The position numbers and the translations under genes are program-made. From JBBWZH01 sp035544115 (GTDB taxonomy: Bacteria > Actinomycetota > Actinomycetes > Mycobacteriales > CADCTP01): a stretch of 64,000 nt of DNA. Below, piece by piece: positions 51,729 to 59,641 of this stretch. The stretch spans positions 1,116,001-1,180,000 of the forward strand of contig OY970235.1 of assembly GCA_963714145.1 (NCBI GenBank). The letters run 5' to 3'. The notes under the pieces were generated by a model. That model had not been told where the DNA came from, did not search any database, and saw only the letters and a program-made list of their open reading frames with translations. Position 1 is the stretch's first letter, and each line of letters opens with the position of its first letter.

Positions 51729-52166
51729 TCAGTGGGAGAGCAGGTCGCCGGCGGGGTGGCGCGGGTCGGGTGGCGTCGGCAGCGGGAGGAGGTCGTCCGG
51801 CAGCGGCATGGCGACGGCGCCGGCACCGGCCCGCGGCCGGGGGTGGCGCGGCACGACCCGGCCGGATGAGCCGCCGCGGCCGGGGTAGATCAGCAGGCCG
51901 TTCACCGGGTCGGGCACCGCGTCCAGCGCGGCCTGCACGGCGGGCAGTTCGCGGAACCGCGTCCAGGCGTCCTCGTCGACGAACTCGACCTCGAAGACGA
52001 GCCCCCAGTCGCGCACCAGCCAGGACCAGTTCGTCGCGCCGTGCGTGAGCGCCGCCTCGATCAGAAACTGATCATGCGCGTCCTGCCAGCGCGTCGCGGG
52101 GAACGGACCGTTGAGGACCTCGATCGACATCCACCACATAGTGCCGTCGACAGTAATCCCGCTCAT
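51729..52166 (-). CDS. Conserved-looking hypothetical protein
   Basis: 145 residues. Residues 10-95 look like a compact alpha/beta domain (MSIEVLNGPFPATRWQDAHD, WSWLVRDWGLVFEVEFVDED, WTRFRELPAVQAALDAVPDP, LLIYPGRGG). The final 45 residues are Pro/Arg-rich. The start could be 52166 or the ATG 36 bases further in (MSIEVL). No function recognised. Downstream lies the 58-base repeat. Confidence 0.55.
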   Translation of the reverse strand: MSGITVDGTMWWMSIEVLNGPFPATRWQDAHDQFLIEAALTHGATNWSWLVRDWGLVFEVEFVDEDAWTRFRELPAVQAALDAVPDPVNGLLIYPGRGGSSGRVVPRHPRPRAGAGAVAMPLPDDLLPLPTPPDPRHPAGDLLSH

Positions 52167-52215
52167 CCGGTTCGGCCACCGTCAACCCGGACGGTGGCCT
52201 CCGGCTCGCGACCGG

Positions 52216-52797
52216 TCAGCGGCTCTGCAACGCGTCCAGCGCGATGGCGAGGCCGAGGATCACCCGGGAGTCGACCGGCGGCGGCTCGTTCAGCACCAGC
52301 CGGTAGTGGTCGCGGAACGTGGCGATCTTGTCGTAGACGCCGACGACCCGGCCAGCGCCGAGGATGTCGAAGTGGTACTTCAGCGGGAACGGCAGGTCGC
52401 CGATGTACGGCAGGAAGTCCCAGACCCGGCGGAACGCCGCGATGCCCTTGCTGCGCTCCTGCACCCGCAGTAGTTCGCCGGTCTCGCTCGGGTCGAACAC
52501 CACCCAGGTGCTGCGGGTCAGCGACGCGCCGAACGCCTTGCCGAAGGTGCCGATCCGGCCGCCGGCCTCGTCCAGCACGTCGTACCGGGAACCGAGGTCG
52601 ATGACCTTCCGGGCCTTGATCCGGAACGCCACCCGCTGCTGGCTCTCGTCGGTGTAGAAGATGATCTCCTCACGCAGCTTGAGCCGTTTCTGCCGGACGT
52701 AGCCGACCGGCCCCTGCGGGCTGGCCACCGAGTAGACGTTGGCCATCGGGGTGATCTTCTGCTTGACCGTGTATTCCGCCCACACCGGCTGAGTCAC
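52216..52797 (-). CDS. LURP-one/Tubby-C-like (scramblase-related) family protein
   Basis: 193 residues from GTG 52797. It reads as repeated beta strands around one helix: YVRQKRLKLREEIIFYTDES, RVAFRIKARKVIDLGSRYDV, LDEAGGRIGTFGKAFGASLT, STWVVFDPSETGELLRVQER. This is the beta-barrel pattern of the LURP-one/Tubby C-terminal superfamily. No membrane helix is evident. The long open frame running upstream to 55314 on this strand is a GC artefact. Divergent from the second FUSC gene. Confidence 0.6.
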   Translation of the reverse strand: MTQPVWAEYTVKQKITPMANVYSVASPQGPVGYVRQKRLKLREEIIFYTDESQQRVAFRIKARKVIDLGSRYDVLDEAGGRIGTFGKAFGASLTRSTWVVFDPSETGELLRVQERSKGIAAFRRVWDFLPYIGDLPFPLKYHFDILGAGRVVGVYDKIATFRDHYRLVLNEPPPVDSRVILGLAIALDALQSR

Positions 52798-52860
52798 GCG
52801 GGGGACCTTACCAATCTTGTGATACCGGGCGGGCCGGCCGGCCTCGCATACACTGGACGC

Positions 52861-52880
52861 CTTGTGAACGCATTCACAAG
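52861..52880 (+). promoter_or_regulatory. Palindromic operator upstream of the second FUSC gene
   Basis: CTTGTGAA (52861-52868) and TTCACAAG (52873-52880) around cgca, a perfect 8-base inverted repeat. TACACT at 52849-52854 could be a -10 element, which would put the palindrome over the transcription start. The dyad is typical of TetR or GntR regulators, but no such gene is adjacent. Confidence 0.65.
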
Positions 52881-52893
52881 GGGGGTGGGCGGG

Positions 52894-54132
52894 GTGCGCG
52901 TGCGACTGCGGGAACGGCTGTTCCGGCGCGGTCGGCCACCTGGGCTGCGGACGGCCAAGACCACGCTGGCGGCGGTGCTCTCGTTCGTGCTGGCGGAGCG
53001 GCTGCACACCAGCCCGGAGCCGGTGCTGGCGCCGCTGACCGCGCTGCTGGTGGTCCAGCTCACGATGTACGAGACGGTCGCGCAGGGCCTGCAGCGGGTG
53101 GCCAGCGTGCTCGCCGGGGTGCTGGTCGCGGTCGGCGTGGCCAGCGTGGTCGGGTTGAGCTGGTGGAGCCTGGGCGCGGTCGTCGCGGTGTCGCTGATCC
53201 TGGGCCGGTTGCTGCGGCTGGGCCCGCAACTGCTGGAGATGCCGATCAGCGCGATGCTGGTGCTCGCGGTCGGCGACGCCGCGGCCGGGCACGCGGCGGT
53301 CGGCCGGGTCTACGAGACGCTGATCGGCGCGGCGGTCGGGGTGGCGGTGAACGCGGTCATCGCGCCGCCGCTGTACCTGCAGCCGGCCGGGGACGCCGTC
53401 GCCGAGCTGGCCGAGCGGCTGGCCGGTTTCGGCCGCGGGCTGGCCGAGGGGTTGCGCGCCGGCTGGTCCCGGGCGGCGGCGGACCGCTGGCTGACCGAGG
53501 CGCGGGCGCTCGGCGGCGAGGTCGCCCGGGCCGACCGGACGCTGGCCCGGGCCGAGCAGAGCGCCCGGCTGAACCCGCGCGGCGGCCGGGCCCGCGACGT
53601 CCAGCCGCGGCTGCGGATCGGCCTGACCGGCCTGGAGCACTGCTACGTCACACTGCGCAATCTCTGCCGGGCGCTGCTGGACCGCACCTTCTACGTCCCG
53701 GCGGACGAGGAGGCCAGCGCCTTCGGTGCGGAGAGCCGGTCCGCGCTGGCCGATGTGCTGGACACCGCCGCGGCCGCGGTCGAGAGCGTGGTCGCGGTCA
53801 CCAACCCGGGCCAGGCCGAGCTCGGCTCGGCCGACGCGGCCCGGGCCGAGGTGGAGGCGCGACTGTCCGACCTGCAGCGCCACCGGGACCGGCTGGCCGG
53901 CCTGCTGCTCGTCGACCCGCACGCCGACCAGGGCGCCTGGCAGCAGCACGGCGCGCTGCTCGCCGCCGTCGACCGGCTCCGGGTCGAGGTCGAGGCCGCC
54001 GTCCGGCCAGCCGGGGCGGCCTGGCGCCCGCCCCGGATCAGCGACCGGCAGCGGCAGGCCGTCCGCCGCGCCCTCGACACCCGCACCCGCCGGCGGCGGG
54101 CCGCCCGCAGCGCCCCGGAGCCGGACCGCTGA
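52894..54132 (+). CDS. FUSC/aromatic acid exporter family membrane protein
   Basis: About 412 residues from GTG 52894 (AAGGGGGG about 9 bases upstream). Membrane helices occupy residues about 20-165: LRTAKTTLAAVLSFVLAERL, PLTALLVVQLTMYETVAQGL, LQRVASVLAGVLVAVGVASV and VYETLIGAAVGVAVNAVIAP. A helical cytoplasmic domain and a very basic C-terminus follow. The pattern is the DUF939/ArAE_1 group. In-frame starts at 52819 and 52864 are possible, but they lie upstream of or within the palindrome. Regulation by whatever binds the palindrome is likely. Confidence 0.8.
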   Translation: MRVRLRERLFRRGRPPGLRTAKTTLAAVLSFVLAERLHTSPEPVLAPLTALLVVQLTMYETVAQGLQRVASVLAGVLVAVGVASVVGLSWWSLGAVVAVSLILGRLLRLGPQLLEMPISAMLVLAVGDAAAGHAAVGRVYETLIGAAVGVAVNAVIAPPLYLQPAGDAVAELAERLAGFGRGLAEGLRAGWSRAAADRWLTEARALGGEVARADRTLARAEQSARLNPRGGRARDVQPRLRIGLTGLEHCYVTLRNLCRALLDRTFYVPADEEASAFGAESRSALADVLDTAAAAVESVVAVTNPGQAELGSADAARAEVEARLSDLQRHRDRLAGLLLVDPHADQGAWQQHGALLAAVDRLRVEVEAAVRPAGAAWRPPRISDRQRQAVRRALDTRTRRRRAARSAPEPDR

Positions 54133-54432
54133 AGCACCGGCGACCGCCCCGTCGCCCGACCGCCCCGTCTCGCGACCGCCCCGTCTCGCGACCGCCCGAC
54201 CCGCGGCCGTCCGACGCGGGGGCCGTCCGTCCTGGCCGTCCGTCCTGGCCGCCCGTCCCGGCCGTTCGTCCCGCGGCCGTCCGACCCGCCCGCCGATCCC
54301 GCGGCCGTCCGTCCCGGCCGTCCGACCCGCCGCCGGCGGGCGCCCGGGCAGGCGCGTACACCTGCTCACCCGCGGGGCCGGGCCCGGGCCGCCCGGCTGG
54401 CCGGGCCGGCGGGCCGGTGCGACGCTGGCGCG
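54133..54432. repeat. Intergenic degenerate repeat (cgtcccggccgtccg units)
   Basis: 300 bases without a gene. From about 54148 to 54345 it consists of imperfect copies of ccgtctcgcgaccgc and then cgtcc(c/t)ggccgtccg. No promoter could be picked out. Confidence 0.6.
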
Positions 54433-55341
54433 ATGCGGACGCTGCGCACCCCGGACGACCGGTTCGCCGACCTGCCGGACTTCGCCTTCGAACCGCGGTA
54501 CGCCGAGGTGCCGGACGGCGCCGGCGGCTCGCTGCGGATGGCGTACGTCGAGGCCGGGCCGGCGGACGGGCCGGTGGTGCTCTGCCTGCACGGCGAGCCG
54601 AGCTGGTCGTTCCTCTACCGGAGCATGCTGCCCGTCCTCGCCGCCGCGGGGCTGCGCGCCGTCGCGCCGGACCTGGTCGGCTTCGGCCGGTCGGACAAGC
54701 CGACCGAGGTGGCCGACCACAGCTACGCCCGGCACCTGGAGTGGGTGCGGGCCCTCGCCTTCGACGTCCTCGACCTGCGCGGCAGCACGCTGGTCGGGCA
54801 GGACTGGGGCGGCCTGATCGGGCTGCGGCTGGCCGCCGACCACCCCGACCGGTTCGCCCGGCTGGTGGCCGCGAACACCGGGCTGCCCACCGGCGACCAG
54901 CCGATGCCGGCGGTCTGGTGGCGGTTCCGGGAGGCGGTGGCGCGGGCGCCGGTGCTCGATGTGGCCCGGCTGGTCCAGGCCGGCTGCCGCGGCCAGCTCA
55001 GCCCGCGGGTCCGCGCCGGCTACGACGCCCCGTTCCCGGACGCGTCCTACCAGGCCGGCCCGCGCGCCATGCCGCTGCTGGTGCCGACCGCCCCGGACGA
55101 TCCGCAGACCCCGGGCAACCGCGCCGCCTGGGCCACGCTGGCCGCCTCGCCCACCCCGATGCTGGTCGCCTTCTCCGACGGCGACCCGATCACCGGCGGG
55201 ATGGCCCCGGCCCTGGTCGCCGCGATGACCGGCGCCAAGGGCCGGGACCACCCGACGGTCACCGGCGCCGGCCACTTCCTCCAGGAGGACGCCGGCCCCA
55301 CCCTGGCCCGCCATGTCATCGACTTCATCCGCAGCAGCTGA
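54433..55341 (+). CDS. Haloalkane dehalogenase-like alpha/beta hydrolase
   Basis: 302 residues. Starts MRTLRTPDDRFADLPDFAFE, the typical N-terminus of HLD-I enzymes. Oxyanion-hole segment LHGEPSWSFLYR, nucleophile Asp124 in VGQDWGG with the halide-binding Trp after it, a cap domain, a likely acid Asp (about 251) in SDGDPIT, and the catalytic His (about 281) in GAGHFLQED. It should hydrolyse C-halogen bonds, although some family members prefer other substrates. Monocistronic as far as I can see. Confidence 0.88.
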   Translation: MRTLRTPDDRFADLPDFAFEPRYAEVPDGAGGSLRMAYVEAGPADGPVVLCLHGEPSWSFLYRSMLPVLAAAGLRAVAPDLVGFGRSDKPTEVADHSYARHLEWVRALAFDVLDLRGSTLVGQDWGGLIGLRLAADHPDRFARLVAANTGLPTGDQPMPAVWWRFREAVARAPVLDVARLVQAGCRGQLSPRVRAGYDAPFPDASYQAGPRAMPLLVPTAPDDPQTPGNRAAWATLAASPTPMLVAFSDGDPITGGMAPALVAAMTGAKGRDHPTVTGAGHFLQEDAGPTLARHVIDFIRSS

Positions 55342-55547
55342 GCCGCGAAACAGTGGCCCGGGCAGGATCGGTCCGGCGCCGGGAGACCCCGGCGCCGGCC
55401 AGGTAATGCCGTTGCGCGATGAGGCACCGCCGTTCGGCGGCGTGATCTTGACCGGTGCGGGGTACTGCCGTGGAGGCTACGGTGGCGTAGGTTACTGCTG
55501 CGTACGTGACAGTTGGCGCGGGTAGCGCCCCGAGTGGATCGGTGATC

Positions 55548-56915
55548 ATGACTCGTGCCGGGGGGCCGATAACCAGAGCGGAGTACGCGGCCCGGGTGGC
55601 GGCGCTGCGCGGGCGGCTGGCGGCGCTGCCGGCGGACCAGCCGGTGCGGCTGCGCAAGGGCACGTCGAACCTGTTCCGGCCGCGCGCGGCGAGCGACGCG
55701 CGGCTGGACGCGAGCTGGTTCGACGGCGTGCTGGAGATCGACCCGATCGCCCGCACCGCGGACGTGCTGGGCCTGACCACGTACGAGCACCTGGTCGCGG
55801 CGACGCTGCCGTACGGGCTGATGCCGTTGGTGGTGCCGCAGCTCAAGACGATCACGCTGGGCGGCGCGGTGACCGGGCTGGGCATCGAGTCGACCTCGTT
55901 CCGCAGCGGCTGCCCGCACGAGTCGGTGCTGGAGCTGGACATCCTCACCGGCGACGGCCGGGTCATCACCGCCAGCCCGGACAACGAGCACGAGAGCCTG
56001 TTCCGCGGGTTCGTGAACAGCTACGGCACGCTCGGCTACGCGTTGCGGCTACGGATCGAGCTGGAGCCGGTCAAGCCCTACGTCCACCTGCGGCACCTGC
56101 GGTTCGACTCGGCGGCGGCGGCGGTGACCGCGATCACGGCGATCGTCGCCGGCGGTGAGGTCGACTTCCTGGACGGCACCTGGTTCTCGCCGGCCGAGAT
56201 CTATCTCACCCTGGGCAGCTTCACCGACACCGCGCCGCGCACGTCCGACTACACCGGGCAGCAGATCTACTACCGGTCCATCCAGCAGCGCGAGGAGGAC
56301 TGGCTCACCGTCCACGACTACCTCTGGCGCTGGGACACCGACTGGTTCTGGTGCTCCCGTGCCTTCGGCGCGCAGCACCCGGTGGCCCGCCGGTTCTGGC
56401 CGGGCCGCTGGCGCCGCTCGGACGTCTACTGGCGGATCATCGCGCTGGAGCGCCGGTTCCGGGTGCAGGAGCGGCTGGAGCGCCGCCGCGGCAAGCCGGA
56501 TCGGGAGCAGGTGGTCCAGGACATCGAGGTGCCGGTCGACCGGCTGCCCGAGTTTCTCGACTTCCTGCACGAGCGCACCGGGATCCAGCCGGTCTGGCTG
56601 TGCCCGCTGCGGCAGCGCGACCCGGCCGCCCGCTGGGATCTCTACCAGCTCGACCCGGCGACCACATACGTCAACGTGGGCTTCTGGTCCAGCGTGGAGC
56701 TGCCGCCCGGGCGCGGCGACGGCTGGCACAACCGGGCCATCGAGGAGAAGGTGGCCGAGCTCGGCGGCCACAAGTCGCTGTACTCCACGTCGTTCTACCC
56801 GCCCGAGGAGTTCTGGGCCAGCTACGGCGGCCCGGCGTACGAGGTCCTGAAGAAGACCTACGACCCGGCCGGCCGCCTGCTCGACCTCTACACCAAGGCC
56901 GTCCGACGCGGCTGA
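55548..56915 (+). CDS. FAD-dependent oxidoreductase, TmsA-like (10-methylene fatty acid reductase)
   Basis: About 455 residues from ATG 55548 (GTG 55506 possible). An N-terminal FAD-binding PCMH domain is seen: VLEIDPIARTADVLGLTTYE, VVPQLKTITLGGAVTGLGIE and NSYGTLGYALRLRIELEPVK, resembling the DHCR24 family. The C-terminal part holds WLCPLRQRDPAARWDLYQLD. A SAM methyltransferase of the cyclopropane-fatty-acid-synthase family follows 47 bases later. That pair matches the described TmsA/TmsB (BfaA/BfaB) system of actinomycetes, in which this enzyme reduces a 10-methylene phospholipid acyl chain to 10-methyl. Confidence 0.8.
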   Translation: MTRAGGPITRAEYAARVAALRGRLAALPADQPVRLRKGTSNLFRPRAASDARLDASWFDGVLEIDPIARTADVLGLTTYEHLVAATLPYGLMPLVVPQLKTITLGGAVTGLGIESTSFRSGCPHESVLELDILTGDGRVITASPDNEHESLFRGFVNSYGTLGYALRLRIELEPVKPYVHLRHLRFDSAAAAVTAITAIVAGGEVDFLDGTWFSPAEIYLTLGSFTDTAPRTSDYTGQQIYYRSIQQREEDWLTVHDYLWRWDTDWFWCSRAFGAQHPVARRFWPGRWRRSDVYWRIIALERRFRVQERLERRRGKPDREQVVQDIEVPVDRLPEFLDFLHERTGIQPVWLCPLRQRDPAARWDLYQLDPATTYVNVGFWSSVELPPGRGDGWHNRAIEEKVAELGGHKSLYSTSFYPPEEFWASYGGPAYEVLKKTYDPAGRLLDLYTKAVRRG

Positions 56916-56962
56916 TCCCGCCCGCCGGCCATCCCCGCACCCCCCCACGGCGAGGAGGACCC

Positions 56963-58222
56963 ATGCCCCTGACCCCCCAGCCCGTCGCGCGGACACTCGG
57001 CACGGTGCTCGGTGACGCGCCGATCGCGGTCGAGGCGTACGACGGCAGCCGGCACGGCCCGGCGGACAGCCCGGTCCGGGTCGTGCTGCACTCGCCGAAG
57101 GCGCTGTCGTACCTGCTCACCGCGCCCGGCCAGCTCGGCATGGCGCGCGCCTACGTGGCCGGCGAACTCGAGGTGCACGGCGACCTCTACACCGCGCTGA
57201 CGCTGCTGTGGAGCGACCGCGTCGGCAAGCTGTCCTGGCCGGACCGGCTGACCCTGCTGCGCGGCCTGGACCCGAAGGCGCTGCGCTGGGTCGACCCGCC
57301 GCCGGAGGAGTGGCGGGCCCGCCGGCTGCGCACCGGGCTGCGGCACTCGCCCAGCCGGGACGCCGCCGCGATCAGCCACCACTACGACGTCTCGAACCGG
57401 TTCTACGAGCTGGTGCTCGGCCCGTCGATGACCTACACCTGCGCCTGCTACCCGGCCGCGGACGCCAGCCTGGAAGAGGCCCAGGCGCACAAGTACGACC
57501 TGGTCTGCCGCAAGCTCGGGCTCAAGCCCGGGATGCGGCTGCTGGACGTCGGCTGCGGCTGGGGCGGCATGGTGCGGCACGCCGCCGAGCACTACGGGGT
57601 CCGCGCGCTGGGCGTGACGCTGTCGGCCCGGCAGGCCGAGTGGGGCACCAAGGCGATCGCGGAGGCCGGCCTGCTGGAGCTGGCCGAGGTGCGGCACCTG
57701 AACTACCGGGACGTCCGGGAGCGGGACTTCGACGCGGTCTCCTCGATCGGCCTCACCGAGCACATCGGGATGAAGAACCTGGCCGGCTACTTCCGGTTCC
57801 TGCGGTCCCGGCTGCGCCCCGGCGGCCGGCTGCTGAACCACTGCATCACCCGGCCGACCACCACCGAGCGGACCCGTACCGACGCGTTCATCGACCGCTA
57901 CGTCTTCCCGGACGGCGAGCTGGAGGCCGCCGGCACCCTGATGTCGGCCATGCAGGACAACGGCTTCGAGGTGCGGCACGAGGAGAACCTGCGCGAGCAC
58001 TACGCCCGCACGCTGGCCGGCTGGTGCGCCAACCTGGCCGCGAACTGGGACGAGGCGGTGCGCGAGGTCGGCCGCGGCCGGGCCCGGGTCTGGGAGCTGT
58101 ACATGACCGGCTCCCGGCTCGGCTTCGAGCGGCGCACCATCGAACTGCACCAGATCCTCGGCGTCCGTACCGACGACGACGGTGACGCCGCCTTCCCGCT
58201 CCGGCCGGACTGGGGCGTCTGA
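56963..58222 (+). CDS. SAM-dependent methyltransferase, TmsB-like (CFA synthase family)
   Basis: 419 residues, ATG 56963 after GAGGAGG. CFA-synthase blocks: ISHHYDVSNRFYELVLGPSM, TYTCACYPAADASLEEAQAH, the SAM motif LLDVGCGWGGMVRHAAEHYG, VSSIGLTEHIGMKNLAGYF, and DRYVFPDGELEAAGTLMSAM. With the FAD enzyme before it, it probably adds a methylene group at C10 of oleoyl phospholipid, leading to tuberculostearic-type branched lipids. Start and spacing suggest an operon of two genes. Confidence 0.85.
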   Translation: MPLTPQPVARTLGTVLGDAPIAVEAYDGSRHGPADSPVRVVLHSPKALSYLLTAPGQLGMARAYVAGELEVHGDLYTALTLLWSDRVGKLSWPDRLTLLRGLDPKALRWVDPPPEEWRARRLRTGLRHSPSRDAAAISHHYDVSNRFYELVLGPSMTYTCACYPAADASLEEAQAHKYDLVCRKLGLKPGMRLLDVGCGWGGMVRHAAEHYGVRALGVTLSARQAEWGTKAIAEAGLLELAEVRHLNYRDVRERDFDAVSSIGLTEHIGMKNLAGYFRFLRSRLRPGGRLLNHCITRPTTTERTRTDAFIDRYVFPDGELEAAGTLMSAMQDNGFEVRHEENLREHYARTLAGWCANLAANWDEAVREVGRGRARVWELYMTGSRLGFERRTIELHQILGVRTDDDGDAAFPLRPDWGV

Positions 58223-58327
58223 GCCGCTTCCCGCTCCAGCCGCACTGGACGGCGCAACGTGTACTAGGCCGGCCGACCTACGCCTGTCGTGTTCGTTTTG
58301 CGACAAACGGCATGCCACGATGCCCAC

Positions 58328-58873
58328 GTGCGTGACATGGAGATCGCCAAGGTGGTGGCCGCCGCGGCCAGCGGCGACCAGCGGGCGTGGGCCGAGCTGG
58401 TGCGCCGGTACGCCGGGCTGGTCTGGTCGACCGCCCGGCAGATCCGGCTGCCGGCGCAGGACGTCGAGGACGCCAGCCAGCTCACCTGGTTGCAGCTGTC
58501 GCTGCACATCCGGTCGCTGCGGGACCCGGGCGCGATCAGCGGCTGGCTGGTCACCACCGCCCGCCGGGAGGCGCTCCAGCTGGCCCGCCGCCGCTGGGAC
58601 CAGCCGCTCAGCGACGATCTCCTGGAGACGCCGGACCAGACCGGCAGCCCGGACGACGAGCTGCTGCGGGCCGAGCGGCAGGCCCTGGTCCGGACCGCGC
58701 TGGACACCCTGGACGACCGCTGCCAGCGGCTGCTGCGGATGCTGGCCCGCGAACCGCCCAGCAGCTACCGCGAGATCAGCGTCGAACTGCCGATCCCGAT
58801 GGGCAGCATCGGCCCGGTCCGGGCCCGCTGCCTGGAGCGGCTCAGGTCGGCCATCGGAGCGCAAGGGTATTAA
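58328..58873 (+). CDS. ECF-like sigma-70 family factor of the CHAT/subtilisin module
   Basis: About 181 residues. Region 2: ELVRRYAGLVWSTARQIRLP, then QDVEDASQLTWLQLSLHIRS and ISGWLVTTARREALQLARRR. Region 4: RTALDTLDDRCQRLLRMLAR, then SSYREISVELPIPMGSIGPV and RARCLERLR. Start GTG 58328 or ATG 58337; an upstream in-frame ATG at 58289 is less likely. Upstream lies CGTTT/AAACG (58294-58309), a weak dyad. The next gene starts 40 bases after its stop. A sigma factor next to an unknown small protein, a subtilisin and a CHAT protein suggests that it controls them. Confidence 0.85.
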   Translation: MRDMEIAKVVAAAASGDQRAWAELVRRYAGLVWSTARQIRLPAQDVEDASQLTWLQLSLHIRSLRDPGAISGWLVTTARREALQLARRRWDQPLSDDLLETPDQTGSPDDELLRAERQALVRTALDTLDDRCQRLLRMLAREPPSSYREISVELPIPMGSIGPVRARCLERLRSAIGAQGY

Positions 58874-58913
58874 TCCGGTGGCCGGGTCGCTCCAGCAGGT
58901 AAAGGAGTAACCG

Positions 58914-59528
58914 ATGGACGACGACGAGCTGATCGACCTACTGCGGACGGCGCTCGCCGCCGAGCGGACCGGGCCGGCCGGCCGGCCCACCAGCCCGGCT
59001 GACCGGCCGGCTGGCGGCTGCCCCGGCCGGGGCAACGCCGACGTGGCTGATCTGACCGGTGGGGTTGGGCCGCCCGGTGGGGTTGGGCCGCCGGGTGCGG
59101 TTGATCTGACCGGTGGGGTTGGGCCGGCCGGGCCGGACGACCCGGACCGGCTCGCGGTGCCGGCGCGGGCGATCCGGGCCGCGGAGGCGGCGTTCGACCT
59201 GCTGCTGATGGGTGATGACATCGCCGCGGTGGTGTTCGACTCGGCGACCAGCCCGGCCGGCGTCCGCGGCTCGGTCGCGCGGCAGCTCAGCTACCGGTTC
59301 GAGGACGTGCTGATCGACTGCGAGGTCGGTGCCGACGGCCTGCTGGCCCAGGTGCAGCCGCCGGTGCTGACCGGCCTGGAGCTCTGTTCGGCGGACGGCG
59401 AGCGCCGCCCGCTGGCCCTGGACGAGCACGGCCGGGCCAGCGTGCGGCCGGTGCCGGCCGGCCCGATCTGCCTGCGCGGCCGCCGGGCCGGCCGGCCGGA
59501 CGTGATCACGCCCTGGTTGGTCGCATAG
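58914..59528 (+). CDS. Unknown protein partnered with the sigma factor
   Basis: 204 residues. Acidic N-terminus (MDDDELIDLLRTALAAERT), then a Pro/Gly linker with a repeat (GGVGPPGGVGPPGAVDLTGG, residues about 50-69), then about 120 residues with beta-strand character: FDSATSPAGVRGSVARQLSY, VLIDCEVGADGLLAQVQPPV, LALDEHGRASVRPVPAGPIC. The C-terminal part resembles small carboxypeptidase-regulatory-like beta folds. There is no membrane helix, so it is not a standard anti-sigma factor, but its place directly after the sigma gene suggests a regulatory partner. Confidence 0.7.
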   Translation: MDDDELIDLLRTALAAERTGPAGRPTSPADRPAGGCPGRGNADVADLTGGVGPPGGVGPPGAVDLTGGVGPAGPDDPDRLAVPARAIRAAEAAFDLLLMGDDIAAVVFDSATSPAGVRGSVARQLSYRFEDVLIDCEVGADGLLAQVQPPVLTGLELCSADGERRPLALDEHGRASVRPVPAGPICLRGRRAGRPDVITPWLVA

Positions 59529-59531
59529 CGA

Positions 59532-59568
59532 CGGCCGACCCTGACCGGGGGGCGGTCAGGGTCGGCCG
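59532..59568. terminator. Strong bidirectional terminator
   Basis: cggccgaccctgacc (59532-59546) pairs perfectly with ggtcagggtcggccg (59554-59568), 15 base pairs with a 7-base loop. It lies 4 bases after the plus-strand stop and 74 bases after the minus-strand subtilisin stop. Confidence 0.8.
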
Positions 59569-59641
59569 GGATGGTGCGGCCGGCGATCGGGTCTGCCCGG
59601 GCCGGCTGGCCGCCGCGGTGAGCCGCGGCGGCCGGGCCGGG

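Noticed and set aside
52798..55314. Upstream extension of the LURP-like minus-strand frame
   Set aside because: Antisense to two well-supported plus-strand genes and low-complexity in composition; the protein proper starts at GTG 52797.
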